64,000 nucleotides of DNA from Ochrobactrum sp. CGA5 (GCF_006345815.1 NZ_VCIG01000002.1:49382-113381); one strand, 5' to 3'; shown: positions 16,198-25,994, counted from the stretch's first letter. Notes: a model not told the origin generated them from the letters alone. Program-made: numbers and translations.

Positions 16198-17235
16198 ATG
16201 GTTCAAGCCAAGAAAGTCGAACCGCAGGATACGGGTGACCGTCATAACTTGCCTTACGCTTTTCGCACCTATTCACCGGAAAAGCTGAAAGAAGCGCTGC
16301 ACAAGATGTATTTGATCCGCCGCTTTGAAGAGGGCGCGGAAGAAAGTTACACGCGTGGGCTCATTCATGGAACGATGCATCTTTCCATCGGGCAGGAGGC
16401 AAGCGCGGTTGCGTCGTGCCTGCCGCTCAACGACGATGACATGATCACATCAACCCATCGCGGTCATGGCCACTGCATCGCCAAGGGGGCGGACGTGAAG
16501 CGCATGTTTGCCGAATTCTTCGGTAAGGAAACCGGCTATTGCAAAGGCCGTGGCGGCTCGATGCATATCGCGGATGTTTCCAAGGGAAATCTCGGTGCAA
16601 ATGGTATTGTCGGGGGTGGCATTCCGATTGCGGTTGGTGCTGCGCTTTCGGCCAAGAAGCAGAAAAACGGCAAGGTTGTCGTGTCGTTCTTCGGGGACGG
16701 AGCGAACAATGAGGGTGCTTTCCACGAAGCGCTCAATATGGCCTCTGTCTGGAAGCTCCCCGTTGTTTTCATCTGCGAAAACAACGGCTACGGCATGTCT
16801 ACCTCCACCAAGCGTTCGACGGCAGTTGACAATATTGCTGATCGCGCCTCGGCCTATAACATGCCGGGTGTGATTGTGGATGGCAACAATCTCTCGGAGG
16901 TTGCGCAAGCCGTCAATGAAGCCACGGAACGCGCGCGGCGTGGCGAAGGTCCGACGCTCATTGAAAACAAAACATACCGTATCCGTGGTCATTCCAAGAG
17001 CGATCGCAACCGCTATCGCACCAAGGAAGAAATCGAGCATTGGCAAAATGATCGCGATCCAATCGCGCATTTTGAGGCTGATATGAAAGCCTATGGCTTC
17101 ATCGATGATGCCCAGATCGAGGAAATCCGCGCTGAAGTGGAGAAGGAAATCGCTGACGCGATCGAGTTCGCTAAGAACAGCCCGGCACCCGATCTGACCA
17201 ACCTGACCCGCGACGTTTACACGGACGATATTTGA
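16198..17235 (+). CDS. Acetoin-dehydrogenase-type E1 component, alpha subunit (TPP-dependent)
   Basis: A 345-residue E1alpha of the pyruvate/acetoin dehydrogenase family. The thiamine diphosphate motif begins [19 protein letters not shown] and closes with [10 protein letters not shown]. The phospho-loop-like [15 protein letters not shown] is present. ATG 16198 with GAGG upstream is chosen; a GTG at 16183 overlaps the DRL stop. It pairs with the beta subunit encoded 3 bases downstream. In acetoin dehydrogenases this enzyme cleaves a 2-hydroxy methyl ketone, giving an acetyl group on lipoate and an aldehyde. 1-Deoxyxylulose 5-phosphate has the same CH3-CO-CHOH head. Confidence 0.85.
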   Translation: MVQAKKVEPQDTGDRHNLPYAFRTYSPEKLKEALHKMYLIRRFEEGAEESYTRGLIHGTMHLSIGQEASAVASCLPLNDDDMITSTHRGHGHCIAKGADVKRMFAEFFGKETGYCKGRGGSMHIADVSKGNLGANGIVGGGIPIAVGAALSAKKQKNGKVVVSFFGDGANNEGAFHEALNMASVWKLPVVFICENNGYGMSTSTKRSTAVDNIADRASAYNMPGVIVDGNNLSEVAQAVNEATERARRGEGPTLIENKTYRIRGHSKSDRNRYRTKEEIEHWQNDRDPIAHFEADMKAYGFIDDAQIEEIRAEVEKEIADAIEFAKNSPAPDLTNLTRDVYTDDI

Positions 17236-17237
17236 AC

Positions 17238-18236
17238 ATGGACACAACAATCCGCGAGTTGAGCTATTCGCAAGCCATTCAGGAAGCCATGGCAATTGCC
17301 ATGGAACGCGACGACCGCGTGTTCTTGATGGGTGAAGATATTGGCGTCTATGGCGGCGCATTTCAGGTAACGGGTGATCTGGTGCATCGCTTCGGCGAGG
17401 ACCGGGTTATGGATACGCCTATTTCGGAACTGGGCGGTGCAGGTGTTGCAGTCGGTGCAGCACTCACCGGGATGCGTCCGATTTTCGAGTTTCAGTTCTC
17501 CGACTTTGCCGCGCTGGCAATGGAGCAGATTGTTAATCAGGCTGCCAAAATCCGCTACATGCTTGGCGGTGCGGTTTCTGTGCCGCTGGTCATGCGCTTT
17601 CCGGCGGGCTCGGGAACAGGTGCTGCAGCCCAGCACAGCCAGAGCCTTGAAGCATGGCTTGGCCATGTTCCGGGTCTCAAAGTCTTACAACCTTCGACAC
17701 CCTATGATGCCAAGGGTATGCTGCTTGCCGCGGTAGAAGATCCTGATCCGGTGATGATTTTCGAGCACAAGCTGCTCTACAAGACCAAAGGTCCGGTTCC
17801 GGAAGGCTTTTACACCGTGCCAATCGGCAAGGCGGAAGTGGTTCGCGAAGGCAGCGATCTGACCATCGTTGCGACTGCGATCATGGTGCACAAAGCGCTA
17901 GACGCGGCTGCTCAACTTGCCAAGGAAGGCATCGACGTAGAGGTGATTGATCTGCGCACGGTGCGTCCGATTGATCGTGAAACGATCATTAAGAGCGTCA
18001 AGAAGACGTCAAAGCTTCTCTGCGTCTATGAAGCCGTAAAAACGCTTGGCATTGGTGCTGAAATTTCGGCAATTGTCGCGGAAAGCGATGCCTTCGACTA
18101 TCTCGACGCGCCAATCGTGCGCCTTGGCGGGGCGGAAACGCCAATTCCCTATAATCCTGATCTTGAACGCGCGACCGTTCCGCAGGTGCCAGACATCCTG
18201 AAAAGCGCTCGTGATCTGGCCAAAGGAGTACGCTGA
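17238..18236 (+). CDS. Acetoin-dehydrogenase-type E1 component, beta subunit
   Basis: A 332-residue E1beta (transketolase-like central and C-terminal domains). Recognisable segments are [60 protein letters not shown] and the C-terminal [20 protein letters not shown]. It begins 2 bases after the alpha-subunit stop, so the pair is translationally coupled and forms an alpha2beta2 E1. Its place in the operon supports acetoin-type rather than pyruvate dehydrogenase. Confidence 0.85.
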   Translation: MDTTIRELSYSQAIQEAMAIAMERDDRVFLMGEDIGVYGGAFQVTGDLVHRFGEDRVMDTPISELGGAGVAVGAALTGMRPIFEFQFSDFAALAMEQIVNQAAKIRYMLGGAVSVPLVMRFPAGSGTGAAAQHSQSLEAWLGHVPGLKVLQPSTPYDAKGMLLAAVEDPDPVMIFEHKLLYKTKGPVPEGFYTVPIGKAEVVREGSDLTIVATAIMVHKALDAAAQLAKEGIDVEVIDLRTVRPIDRETIIKSVKKTSKLLCVYEAVKTLGIGAEISAIVAESDAFDYLDAPIVRLGGAETPIPYNPDLERATVPQVPDILKSARDLAKGVR

Positions 18237-18238
18237 AC

Positions 18239-19570
18239 ATGGCTGTGGAAGTCATTCTCCCCAAGGTCGATATGGATATGGAGACAGGGCAGATATCGCG
18301 ATGGTATGCCAAGGACGGCGATACCGTCACAAAAGGTCAGCTTCTCTTTGAAATCGAGACTGACAAGGCAGCGATGGAAGTCGATGCACCGGCATCGGGC
18401 ATCATTGCAAATATCAGTGCTGCCGAAGGCAGTGTTGTACCAGTCGGTCAGGCCGTCGCATGGATCTACGACGAAGGCGAAGAACGCAACGGCAAGTCGG
18501 TGCCTGTCGTCGAAGACCCGATTGTTGTTGCGCCAGTTGAAGCGCCTGTTGAACCAGTAGCTTCGATGCAGGTTACCCCCACATCCTCCCAAGACGATGA
18601 ACCGGGTTCACCGAAAGATATGCGGGCCACGCCGCTTGCACGTCGGCTTGCACGCGAAGCAGGGATTGATCTCGCCACCATTCAAGGCTCCGGTCCGAAA
18701 GGCCGCGTGCAGAAGAAGGATGTTGAAGGCGATAGAGGTATTTTGAGGCCTGCGATCCCAACAAACTCGCCTGCACGCAACAATGCCGAACCGTCTGTGC
18801 CTGGATTGCTCAACGCAGTCTGGCTGCGCGAAGGGGAGGCAGGCCGTCTGCCGATTGTTCTGATCCATGGCTTTGCGGCTGATCTCAATTCGTGGCGTGG
18901 ATTGTTTGCCGGCGCATCGCTTGGTCATCCAATCCTGGCTCTCGATCTTCCGGGACATGGCAATTCACCACGCGTCGTTCCTGAAAGCATTGATGACATT
19001 GCTGCTGGCGTTGAAGCGACACTCGCATCCCTTAACGTGACGTCCTGCCTTATGGTCGGACATTCGCTCGGAGGAGCAGTTGCGACTGTTACGGCAGCGC
19101 GCAGTGTTGTCGATGTGCGTTCATTGGTGCTGATTTCGTCGGGTGGCCTCGGACCGCAGGTCAATGGCCCATTCGTAAAGGGGCTTATCGGCGCGAAAAG
19201 CGAAGCCAGCATCGTTCCCTGGCTAAAAGTGCTCGTCGCCGACGAGAGCCATCTGACGAAACCCTTCATCAATGCAACCGTCGCTCAGGCGACTGACACT
19301 GAACTGCGCAATACGCAGGAAGCAATTGGCGCGCGGTTTTTTGCAGATGGTACACAGACCTTTGAAGTTCGCTCAAGCATTGCCACGCTTGCGATGCCGG
19401 TACGGCTTATATTCGGTGCAGAGGATCGCGTGATCCCGGTCGCACACGCTCATGGTTTGCCGGGGAAAGTGGGCATCCATATTTTCGCAGGGTGTGGACA
19501 TATGCCACAGATCGAAGAACGGGCTGCAGTGTTGCAAATCCTTAAAGAGTGCACAGCGGCTGTTGATTGA
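18239..19570 (+). CDS. Acetoin-dehydrogenase-type E2: lipoyl domain, E3-binding domain and alpha/beta-hydrolase domain
   Basis: A 443-residue fusion. Residues 1-80 are a lipoyl domain with Lys43 (IETDKAAMEVDAPASG). Residues 129-162 form a peripheral-subunit-binding domain (RATPLARRLAREAGID then GSGPKGRVQKKDV). From about 190 on it is an alpha/beta hydrolase, not a classical acyltransferase: oxyanion region LIHGFAADLNSW, nucleophile GHSLGGA, acid FGAEDRVIP and histidine CGHMPQIEE. AcoC of acetoin dehydrogenases has the same lipoyl-hydrolase plan, which separates this operon from pyruvate dehydrogenase. It starts 2 bases after E1beta and is followed by a strong terminator. No E3 gene is nearby, so it must borrow one. 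Confidence 0.85.
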   Translation: MAVEVILPKVDMDMETGQISRWYAKDGDTVTKGQLLFEIETDKAAMEVDAPASGIIANISAAEGSVVPVGQAVAWIYDEGEERNGKSVPVVEDPIVVAPVEAPVEPVASMQVTPTSSQDDEPGSPKDMRATPLARRLAREAGIDLATIQGSGPKGRVQKKDVEGDRGILRPAIPTNSPARNNAEPSVPGLLNAVWLREGEAGRLPIVLIHGFAADLNSWRGLFAGASLGHPILALDLPGHGNSPRVVPESIDDIAAGVEATLASLNVTSCLMVGHSLGGAVATVTAARSVVDVRSLVLISSGGLGPQVNGPFVKGLIGAKSEASIVPWLKVLVADESHLTKPFINATVAQATDTELRNTQEAIGARFFADGTQTFEVRSSIATLAMPVRLIFGAEDRVIPVAHAHGLPGKVGIHIFAGCGHMPQIEERAAVLQILKECTAAVD

Positions 19571-19582
19571 TGCGGTATTCAG

Positions 19583-19622
19583 AAGGAAGCACATCGCTTT
19601 GCGACGATGTGCTTCCTTTTAT
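19583..19622. terminator. Strong bidirectional rho-independent terminator
   Basis: A 14-bp perfect stem (left arm 19583-19596, right arm 19605-19618) with an 8-base loop is followed by TTTT on the plus strand and begins with AA on the other side. It lies between the convergent E2 and sorC genes and ends both transcripts. Confidence 0.8.
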
Positions 19623-19627
19623 TCGGA

Positions 19628-20647
19628 TTACGTTTTGTCTTTAAGCATCTGCGCGGCGCTTTCTTCATCAGTGATGAGGACCGTTGGTTTCAGAAGTTTG
19701 ACTGCGCCAAGCAGGGCTGCGATTTTCTCTTTGCCGCCTGACGTAAGGATACGCTGTGGCGCTTTCTGAAGACTTTCAATTTTGGCTGACATGACGCGAT
19801 CATGCACTGGATCATCGACGATCTTGCCGTTCCTGTCATAGAAATGGAACAGAACGTCGCCCACGGCTCCGTTCTCGACAAGCGATAGTTTTTGCTGCTC
19901 ATCAATCAAACCGACACGATACGATGTGCTGCTGGCTGTCTGAATGTCACCGACGCTGAGCAAAACCATGTCGAGCTGCTCGGCCATATCAAGCACGGTA
20001 TGGAGCCCACAGCGTTCAATAAGTGCAGTTCGGGTTTCCCTGCTATCAACCAGCGCCGGGGCTGGGATCAGATAGCCCTCACCCTGAAAAATCTGTGCAA
20101 ATTGCCAGGCAAATTCAGGTGGGTTTGACCGGCGTGGCTGCACGATGCCTCCCAGCAGAGAGATTACCTTCAAATCATTGAGGGGGCGTGCGCCGATATG
20201 CTGCAAGGTGCTGGATAACGTTCGCCCCCAGCCTACGCCGATCGTCATACCGTGCTGCACTTTTTCTGAGAGATAAGCGCCCGTGGCCGCACTGATCGGC
20301 GGTATCGGATCAACGTCGGGCGACGAGAGCGGCGCAACGATGGCGCGTTCAAGGCCGAAAGTCTTCTCCAGGTCGACTTCCAAGGATGTCAGACTTGCAA
20401 GCTTGCCTTCAATTGTAATCTTTACTTCATTGCGAGCACGGGCATCAGCTAGAAGGCGTACGATTGTGACACGGCCAACACCGAGTGCTTCGGCAATGTC
20501 ATTCTGGGTCATTTGTTCGACGTAATACATCCACGCAGCGCGTGTCCGCAGCCGGCTTGTCCGGTTTTCGGCAGCAACACCTTCCGACCCGATGATCAGG
20601 TTCGCTGTTTCCGAATTTTTCTGTGTCTTCTTGCCGGCCTTTTTCAA
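19628..20647 (-). CDS. SorC-family sugar-responsive transcriptional regulator
   Basis: A 339-residue regulator. An N-terminal helix-turn-helix (MTQNDIAEALGVGRVTIVRL, about residues 46-65) precedes a C-terminal sugar-phosphate-binding domain (GMTIGVGWGRTLSSTL, DLKVISLLGGIV, MVLLSVGDIQTASS) typical of SorC/DeoR-like proteins, which sense a phosphorylated intermediate. The start is TTG 20647 with GAGG about 7 bases upstream. It is convergent with the aco operon and divergent from an unknown gene. It is the likely local switch for both PTS operons and the DRL-aco operon. Confidence 0.85.
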   Translation of the reverse strand: MKKAGKKTQKNSETANLIIGSEGVAAENRTSRLRTRAAWMYYVEQMTQNDIAEALGVGRVTIVRLLADARARNEVKITIEGKLASLTSLEVDLEKTFGLERAIVAPLSSPDVDPIPPISAATGAYLSEKVQHGMTIGVGWGRTLSSTLQHIGARPLNDLKVISLLGGIVQPRRSNPPEFAWQFAQIFQGEGYLIPAPALVDSRETRTALIERCGLHTVLDMAEQLDMVLLSVGDIQTASSTSYRVGLIDEQQKLSLVENGAVGDVLFHFYDRNGKIVDDPVHDRVMSAKIESLQKAPQRILTSGGKEKIAALLGAVKLLKPTVLITDEESAAQMLKDKT

Positions 20648-20794
20648 AACTATCCCTCAAATTAATGGCATAATACTACGCTATGCAAGTCGTGTTCTTA
20701 CAACGAAACTATTGCTTTTCGACGTGAAGGCAAACAATAATTCATGAGCTTGATCCGTCCTGTTACAACGGCGTTGCAGTTAAGGAAAATGAAC

Positions 20795-21580
20795 ATGTTA
20801 CGCTTTCTTTCGGAAGAGGTTGCGGTCAATCTGAAGGATCGCCTGCGCGAGGTCCGATACGTGATTCGTCGCAATCGCCACGACAGCTTGCAGGATGAGC
20901 ACTCATTTGCGCGTCCCGGCGAAATCATGTCGCCGGAACTGTTGTTGGGACATGCTGCCAGCATAGTGGATAAGGCTCTGACTACGGCTGAAACGATTTC
21001 GATTTCGCTGATTTCGTCGAACCCCAATATGCATCACAGCGCGCCGCATCTAAAAAGCTTGTTGGTCTATTTCGGCGCCGGCGCCGAGGGTATACGCGCA
21101 TTTCGTAAGGATATGTATTATCTCACGAAAGAAGTACTCCGTCGCCATCAGTTGCAAAACGTGCTGATCCATGAAGCCGCATTTGTGACGGTTCATGCCA
21201 GAATGCTGCGAAAACATGGCTTGTTGTTGAAGAACGTGTTTGCTGCAGAGGCAGGTGATACAAAAATTGCGGCAACCTCAAAGGCTGTAACGGCTATTTT
21301 TCTGGAACTGCTTGACGAAAGACCGGTACGATATACTTCGATGGATGGCCATTGTGACCCGCAGGCTCTGCGCGGTTTTGAAACGACCTGTTTTGCTGCA
21401 GCCGCTATTGCCTGTGGTCTAGCAACCGCAAAGGCGGTCGACCTGGCAGGCGTTGATCCTTTGGAAAGCGCTAGTCTGGCACTGGATGCGCGGCATGATC
21501 GTCTTATGCAGGCTGCAGAAGATCGCGATCAGGCACAGCTCGAAAGATTGTTCCACACCCTAGTTGCTCATCTTCCATAA
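20795..21580 (+). CDS. Conserved-looking protein of unknown function inside the PTS/DRL locus
   Basis: About 261 residues, soluble, no signal peptide, mostly alpha-helical by eye. The N-terminus is rich in charged residues (EEVAVNLKDRLREVRYVIRR). No catalytic motif or family is recognised. ATG 20795 is preferred because AAGGA lies 8 bases upstream; ATG 20789 and 20744 are alternatives in the same frame. It is divergent from sorC across about 100-145 bases and convergent with the HPr-EI gene. Its position suggests a role in the same pathway, regulatory or enzymatic. Confidence 0.7.
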   Translation: MLRFLSEEVAVNLKDRLREVRYVIRRNRHDSLQDEHSFARPGEIMSPELLLGHAASIVDKALTTAETISISLISSNPNMHHSAPHLKSLLVYFGAGAEGIRAFRKDMYYLTKEVLRRHQLQNVLIHEAAFVTVHARMLRKHGLLLKNVFAAEAGDTKIAATSKAVTAIFLELLDERPVRYTSMDGHCDPQALRGFETTCFAAAAIACGLATAKAVDLAGVDPLESASLALDARHDRLMQAAEDRDQAQLERLFHTLVAHLP

Positions 21581-21582
21581 GG

Positions 21583-21612
21583 AAAAGCCCGACTGTACAA
21601 AGCCGGGCTTAG
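21583..21612 (-). terminator. Rho-independent terminator of the glucitol-PTS/HPr-EI operon
   Basis: On the minus strand a 7-bp stem (AAGCCCG paired with CGGGCTT, loop 12) is followed directly by TTTT, 12 bases after the HPr-EI stop. On the plus strand no T run follows. Confidence 0.65.
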
Positions 21613-21624
21613 AGCGCACGAGGT

Positions 21625-23598
21625 TTAATTACCAAACATATCTGCAATCAGCTTTTTCGCACGCGGAATGGAAGCCGGGCTCATACTGAGTTCAGTCAAT
21701 CCCATACGCAGGAACTCGCCGATGAGTTCCGGCTTTCCTGCCGCTTCGCCGCACATGCCAACCATGATGCCTGCTTCGGTTCCCGCCTCTGCGGTCATCT
21801 CGATTGCAGCCATAACTGCTGGATGACTGACATCATTGAGCTTTGCGACGGTTGGATTAAGCCGATCCGCAGCCATCACATACTGCGTCAGGTCATTGGT
21901 GCCGATCGAAAAGAAGGCTGCTTCTTTTGCGAGTTCCCGGGCTGAGAAAACGGCCGCTGGAGTCTCGATCATCACACCAAGGTCAAACTCTGCAAAGCCC
22001 TTGCCTTCGCTTTTGAGTTCAGTAATGCACTCCGCGATAAGGCGTTTGGTTGCGCGTATTTCTTCAACATCCGAAACCATAGGTAGCATGACCTTGAGAT
22101 TGCCGTTGATCGCCGCGCGCAAAAGCGCACGCAATTGCGGCTTGAAAACATCTGGACGATCCAGACACATGCGAATGCCGCGCCAACCAAGAAATGGGTT
22201 TTCCTCATCCGGAAATTCAATCCCGGCAATGGGCTTATCACCACCAATATCGAGCGTGCGGACAATAACCGGGTTCGGTGCGAAAGCTCTCAGAAGAGCC
22301 GCATAGGTTTCCGTCTGCATATCTTCGGAAGGCAGATGAATGTGCTTCATGAAAAGAAGCTCGGTGCGGAAAAGTCCGACACCCATTGCACCGGCTTCAA
22401 GTGCCACATCGATTTCTTCCAGCGCACCCAAATTGGCCGCAATTTCGATGATCTTCCCGTCGGCACGGCGCGGCGTGATAGAACGGTAAGCGTTCAGTGC
22501 CTTCTTTTCCTGCAATGCACTGGAGATGCGCGCTTCGATTTCGCTGCGCGTGGCTTCGTCAGGATCGCAAAAAGCGATGCCGTTGCTCCCATCCACCGCT
22601 ACGGTTTTAGCATTCTTGAGCTTTTGAACTGCATTTCCAAGGCCCAGAACCGCCGGGATGCCGTGTGTGCGCGCAATGATGGCAACATGCGATGTGGCCC
22701 CGCCATGACCGCAGACAACGCCTTTGATCTTCTTGAGCGGTGCGCGTGCCAGATCCCATGCGCCTATGTCTTCAGCAATGAGTATGGAACCTTCCGGGAG
22801 ACCTTCCAGACTAATGTCTTCCTTGCCAAGCAGGGCAAGACATATCTGGCGGCTGACCGAATGCACATCGTCAGCGCGTGCATTGAGGTACGGATCATCG
22901 AGTGCCGCAAATTGCCCGGCCACAGTTGAAGCGGCAGCGAGCATAGCAGAAATAGCATCGAGACCGCCGCGAATAAGACCGAGCGCTTCGTCGGATAGAC
23001 TCTCATCCGCAGCGATATCTTTCAATGCTGCAATGATGCCCCTGTCAGCATCAGCGAGATTACCGCCAGAGAGAGAGGCATCCATGCGTTGCTGCACTGT
23101 TGCGATGGCAGATTTGAAATGAGCAATCTCCACGTCTATTTCAGATGGTGCAAGCTTCCGGCCCAATGGTTTGATTTCTTCAGGAAAAAACGGAAACGCT
23201 GTTCCCAAAGAAATACCTTCGCTTGCCCCGACGCCTTTGATCTGCCCGGCAGGCAATTCTACCAAATTGGTGGATTGAGCGACGGGCATCGGTGCCGTTT
23301 CTGTTTGCGGCGCGGGAGTGACCGTTGTGGTTTCTTCAAGGCCAGCCAACGGGTTTTCCAGATAGCCGATCAGGGCTTCGATGGCCTCGATGGCATCGGC
23401 ACCATCCGCACGAACGGTGACTTCATCAAGCTCCTTGACGCCAAGCAGCATCAGCTTGACGGAGCTTTTGGCACTTACGCTTTTCCCGGCCTTGGCGATT
23501 TCAATATCACTCTCAAAACCCTTGGCCAATTTGACGAAGCGAGTTGCGGGGCGCGCATGCAATCCTTCATGCACTCGGACGATTGTCGAGCGTTCCAT
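21625..23598 (-). CDS. HPr-Enzyme I fusion phosphotransferase (sugar PTS)
   Basis: A 657-residue fusion. Residues 1-90 are HPr with the phospho-histidine in HEGLHARPATRF and a Ser46-like site (KSVSAKSSVKLM). A Pro/Thr-rich linker follows, then Enzyme I: phospho-His in GGATSHVAIIARTHGIPAVL, the PEP-binding barrel segments RTLDIGGDKPIAGIEFPDEE and FSIGTNDLTQYVMAADRLNP, and the C-terminal Cys in GMCGEAAG. ATG 23598 has GAGG upstream; a TTG at 23613 is an alternative. It uses PEP to charge the EIIA proteins at both ends of the locus. A dedicated sugar-type EI-HPr is unusual for alphaproteobacteria, whose PTS is usually the regulatory Ntr branch. Confidence 0.9.
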   Translation of the reverse strand: MERSTIVRVHEGLHARPATRFVKLAKGFESDIEIAKAGKSVSAKSSVKLMLLGVKELDEVTVRADGADAIEAIEALIGYLENPLAGLEETTTVTPAPQTETAPMPVAQSTNLVELPAGQIKGVGASEGISLGTAFPFFPEEIKPLGRKLAPSEIDVEIAHFKSAIATVQQRMDASLSGGNLADADRGIIAALKDIAADESLSDEALGLIRGGLDAISAMLAAASTVAGQFAALDDPYLNARADDVHSVSRQICLALLGKEDISLEGLPEGSILIAEDIGAWDLARAPLKKIKGVVCGHGGATSHVAIIARTHGIPAVLGLGNAVQKLKNAKTVAVDGSNGIAFCDPDEATRSEIEARISSALQEKKALNAYRSITPRRADGKIIEIAANLGALEEIDVALEAGAMGVGLFRTELLFMKHIHLPSEDMQTETYAALLRAFAPNPVIVRTLDIGGDKPIAGIEFPDEENPFLGWRGIRMCLDRPDVFKPQLRALLRAAINGNLKVMLPMVSDVEEIRATKRLIAECITELKSEGKGFAEFDLGVMIETPAAVFSARELAKEAAFFSIGTNDLTQYVMAADRLNPTVAKLNDVSHPAVMAAIEMTAEAGTEAGIMVGMCGEAAGKPELIGEFLRMGLTELSMSPASIPRAKKLIADMFGN

Positions 23599-23745
23599 CT
23601 CTGTAAGCCTCAAGTCTATATCTGAAACGCTTCAACATCGCGGGCGTTGAAACCTGTTCCAATTATCTGTTTTGACATGCAATTCCACATTATAGCGCAT
23701 TTCAATCTAACCAGATCGGATTGGCGCTCTAAGGATTGGCCAGTT

Positions 23746-24126
23746 TCAGTCACCGATGGTGATAATCTGCCCTTCTTTCAGCACCGCGACGAGCTCTTCG
23801 CCTGCTATTTCACTAGCGCAGATTTCACCTGGGCGATCTGTCGAAACTGCGCCTGTAAATGAAATGACGACATGTCCGATTTCGCGCACCTTTTGCCAGG
23901 CGCTTTCTCCAACGGCAGTAATTTCAGCATTGAGCGAACCGATTGCGATGTTCGTTCCAACTTCCGGAGACGATGCTTCCGGACCTTCCTCCACAACGTG
24001 AAGAACAGATACTTCTGCGAGTTCCGGCGGGGAGCCGTCCGCAAACAGGATGAGAACGCCGCCTTCGGCAAGATCCGCAACTTCAGGGCCGATAGCGGTG
24101 ATCCGCGTTTTCAAATGTATCGACAT
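23746..24126 (-). CDS. srlB: PTS glucitol/sorbitol-type EIIA component
   Basis: A 126-residue EIIA-Gut domain, close to the usual size. Visible parts are the N-terminal TRITAIGPEVADLAEGGVLI and the SVLHVVEEG segment, whose histidine is the likely phosphorylation site. ATG 24126 begins MSIHLKTRITAIG with GGA-type purines upstream. It follows the EIIBC gene and is followed by the HPr-EI gene, all on the minus strand. Confidence 0.85.
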   Translation of the reverse strand: MSIHLKTRITAIGPEVADLAEGGVLILFADGSPPELAEVSVLHVVEEGPEASSPEVGTNIAIGSLNAEITAVGESAWQKVREIGHVVISFTGAVSTDRPGEICASEIAGEELVAVLKEGQIITIGD

Positions 24127-24203
24127 AGATGCGGTCCTTTCTGGATATTTCTTTGAAGCTGATTGAAAACGCCTGCCGCTTTTTTGCGGCAGGCATCGTG
24201 ATT

Positions 24204-25187
24204 TCAGAGCACTGCCAGACTGACAACCCATGCGATCAGTACCGAAAGAGGTCCCATGATCTGACGACTGATCAGAACTGCCGGAACACCAATTTCGATG
24301 GTCTTGGGTTTGGCTTCTCCGAGCGCCAGACCAACCGGCACGAAATCGCACCCAACCTGTGTGTTGTAGGCGAAGAGGGCAGGCAGGGCCATCGCCGGAG
24401 CGATTGTACCGTTTGCGATCTGCGGTCCGATAATAGCCACACCGACAACCTGCGCGATAACTGCACCGGGTCCAAGAATTGGCGATAGGAAGGGCAAGCC
24501 GCAAATTGCGGAAAGCACGAGCAAACCAACAATATTATTGGCAAGTGGTCCAAGCGGTTGGGCGAGAATGTCGCCGATCCCGGTATAGAGGATCAGGCCG
24601 ATCAACATCGTTACGAATGCCATGAACGGCAAGACGTTACGAATAACCTGATCGATTGTACGGCGTCCGGCCTGGAAGAAGATACCAACCACACGACCCA
24701 TGACGCGGCCGATGCTGCTGATAAGTCCGACAAGGCCGCCTTCACTCGGTTGTTCTACCGGCGCAGGCTTTTCTTCTTCAACGGCAGCAGTCGGGGTTGC
24801 TGGGGCTGAACCATCAGCGGGAACGATATTTTCTGGCTTTACGCCCGAGACATAGATGTCTTCGGTAATGAACTGTGCCAACGGCCCTGCTTGCCCAACC
24901 GGCGTGATGTTGACGGTCGGAATGCGCTTACGCGGGTAAACACCGCAACGAGCCGTACCACCGCAATCGACAACCACGACGGCCATTTCGCTTTCGATTG
25001 GTGGCGAGCGAAAGCCGTCAACGGCTTCTGCTCCGGTCAATTCGGCAATCTGGCGCGCGAGTGGATGAATGCCGCCACCGGTAACCGAAACCACCTTGTT
25101 GCGCTGCTCGGTCGGTTGAATGACGAGCGGGCCGCCCCAGCCGTTTGAGCCGCGGGAAATCCTGACTGCTTTGTAGGCTTTCATCAT
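24204..25187 (-). CDS. srlE: PTS glucitol/sorbitol-type EIIBC component
   Basis: A 327-residue protein. The EIIB part is N-terminal with the phosphocysteine in VVVDCGGTARCGVYPRKR. A Pro/Glu-rich linker follows, then a membrane domain (VLPFMAFVTMLIGLILYTGI, LLVLSAICGLPFLSPILGPG, FAYNTQVGCDFVPVGLALG). These segments match the SrlE family. It pairs with the EIIC encoded upstream to phosphorylate and import a polyol. Confidence 0.85.
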   Translation of the reverse strand: MMKAYKAVRISRGSNGWGGPLVIQPTEQRNKVVSVTGGGIHPLARQIAELTGAEAVDGFRSPPIESEMAVVVVDCGGTARCGVYPRKRIPTVNITPVGQAGPLAQFITEDIYVSGVKPENIVPADGSAPATPTAAVEEEKPAPVEQPSEGGLVGLISSIGRVMGRVVGIFFQAGRRTIDQVIRNVLPFMAFVTMLIGLILYTGIGDILAQPLGPLANNIVGLLVLSAICGLPFLSPILGPGAVIAQVVGVAIIGPQIANGTIAPAMALPALFAYNTQVGCDFVPVGLALGEAKPKTIEIGVPAVLISRQIMGPLSVLIAWVVSLAVL

Positions 25188-25208
25188 GTTTTCCTCCCCA
25201 AGTCCCGC

Positions 25209-25994
25209 TTAAAGCTCAACGCCCTGACGTCGCGCCATGATGGCGGTGATGCGTTCTGTAAGCATGCCTTTAAGAAGGATCACAATGAGACCCACGATGG
25301 CGTACCAGATGGCAACATTGATGTGATAACCGGTTGGAACCGCGCCCTTCTTCTCCAGCTCGAGAAGTGCAACAAGCACGCCACCCCAGACAAAGTATTC
25401 GCCGGGATTGATATGCGGGAAGAGTCCCAGCGGCGGATGAACATAGGAGACCGCCGCGTCATAAAAGGCAGGCTTATATTTCTCGTCCAGAAACGAACCG
25501 AATGTATAGGCCATTGGGTTGGTCAGGAAGAATACCGACAACACCGGCAAAACTGTGTAGCGGGTGAGCGCGATGCGCCCGGCGCTGCGTGCAATACCAT
25601 GAACACGCTTTTCTCCGACCAGCTCTGTAACAGCATAGAATGCGGTCATCAACACAACAAGTGTCGGGATAATGCCTGTTACAAATCCAGCAAAAACTTC
25701 CCCGCCCTTCTGGAAGACACCGATGAAGTGTTTGCCTATTGACGCAAGCCAGCCGAGCTGTTCTTCCTGCTGAACATTTTGAAGGCGTTCCTTGAACTGA
25801 TCTACGGTAATCCCGCCACTGCTGGCGTCGCCTGGCGCGGTAGTTGTTGCTTGCGCTAGCTGCAGAAGATCATTTCCCGCGTGCTCTACAGCATGCTTTC
25901 CGTGCAGGGCTGCATCAGAGATCATGCCGCCGGCCATATGTATAGATTGCATTGTTACGTCGGCATGCTGCGCCAACATCGTCACTATCGACAT
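25209..25994 (-). CDS. srlA: PTS glucitol/sorbitol-type EIIC component
   Basis: A 261-residue SrlA-family permease. The N-terminus is longer than that of E. coli SrlA, with about 90 extra hydrophilic residues before the first family segment (LASIGKHFIGVFQKGGEVFA). Later segments GIIPTLVVLMTAFYAVTELV, LSVFFLTNPMAYTFGSFLDE and PPLGLFPHINPGEYFVWGG are typical. ATG 25994 is chosen because GGAGG is just upstream; the frame extends to 26024. Confidence 0.85.
   Translation of the reverse strand: MSIVTMLAQHADVTMQSIHMAGGMISDAALHGKHAVEHAGNDLLQLAQATTTAPGDASSGGITVDQFKERLQNVQQEEQLGWLASIGKHFIGVFQKGGEVFAGFVTGIIPTLVVLMTAFYAVTELVGEKRVHGIARSAGRIALTRYTVLPVLSVFFLTNPMAYTFGSFLDEKYKPAFYDAAVSYVHPPLGLFPHINPGEYFVWGGVLVALLELEKKGAVPTGYHINVAIWYAIVGLIVILLKGMLTERITAIMARRQGVEL

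Noticed and set aside
16198..19570. Pyruvate dehydrogenase complex
   Set aside because: The E2 has an alpha/beta-hydrolase domain in place of the acyltransferase domain, and neither E3 nor pyruvate-metabolism genes are linked; the acetoin-type reading fits better.
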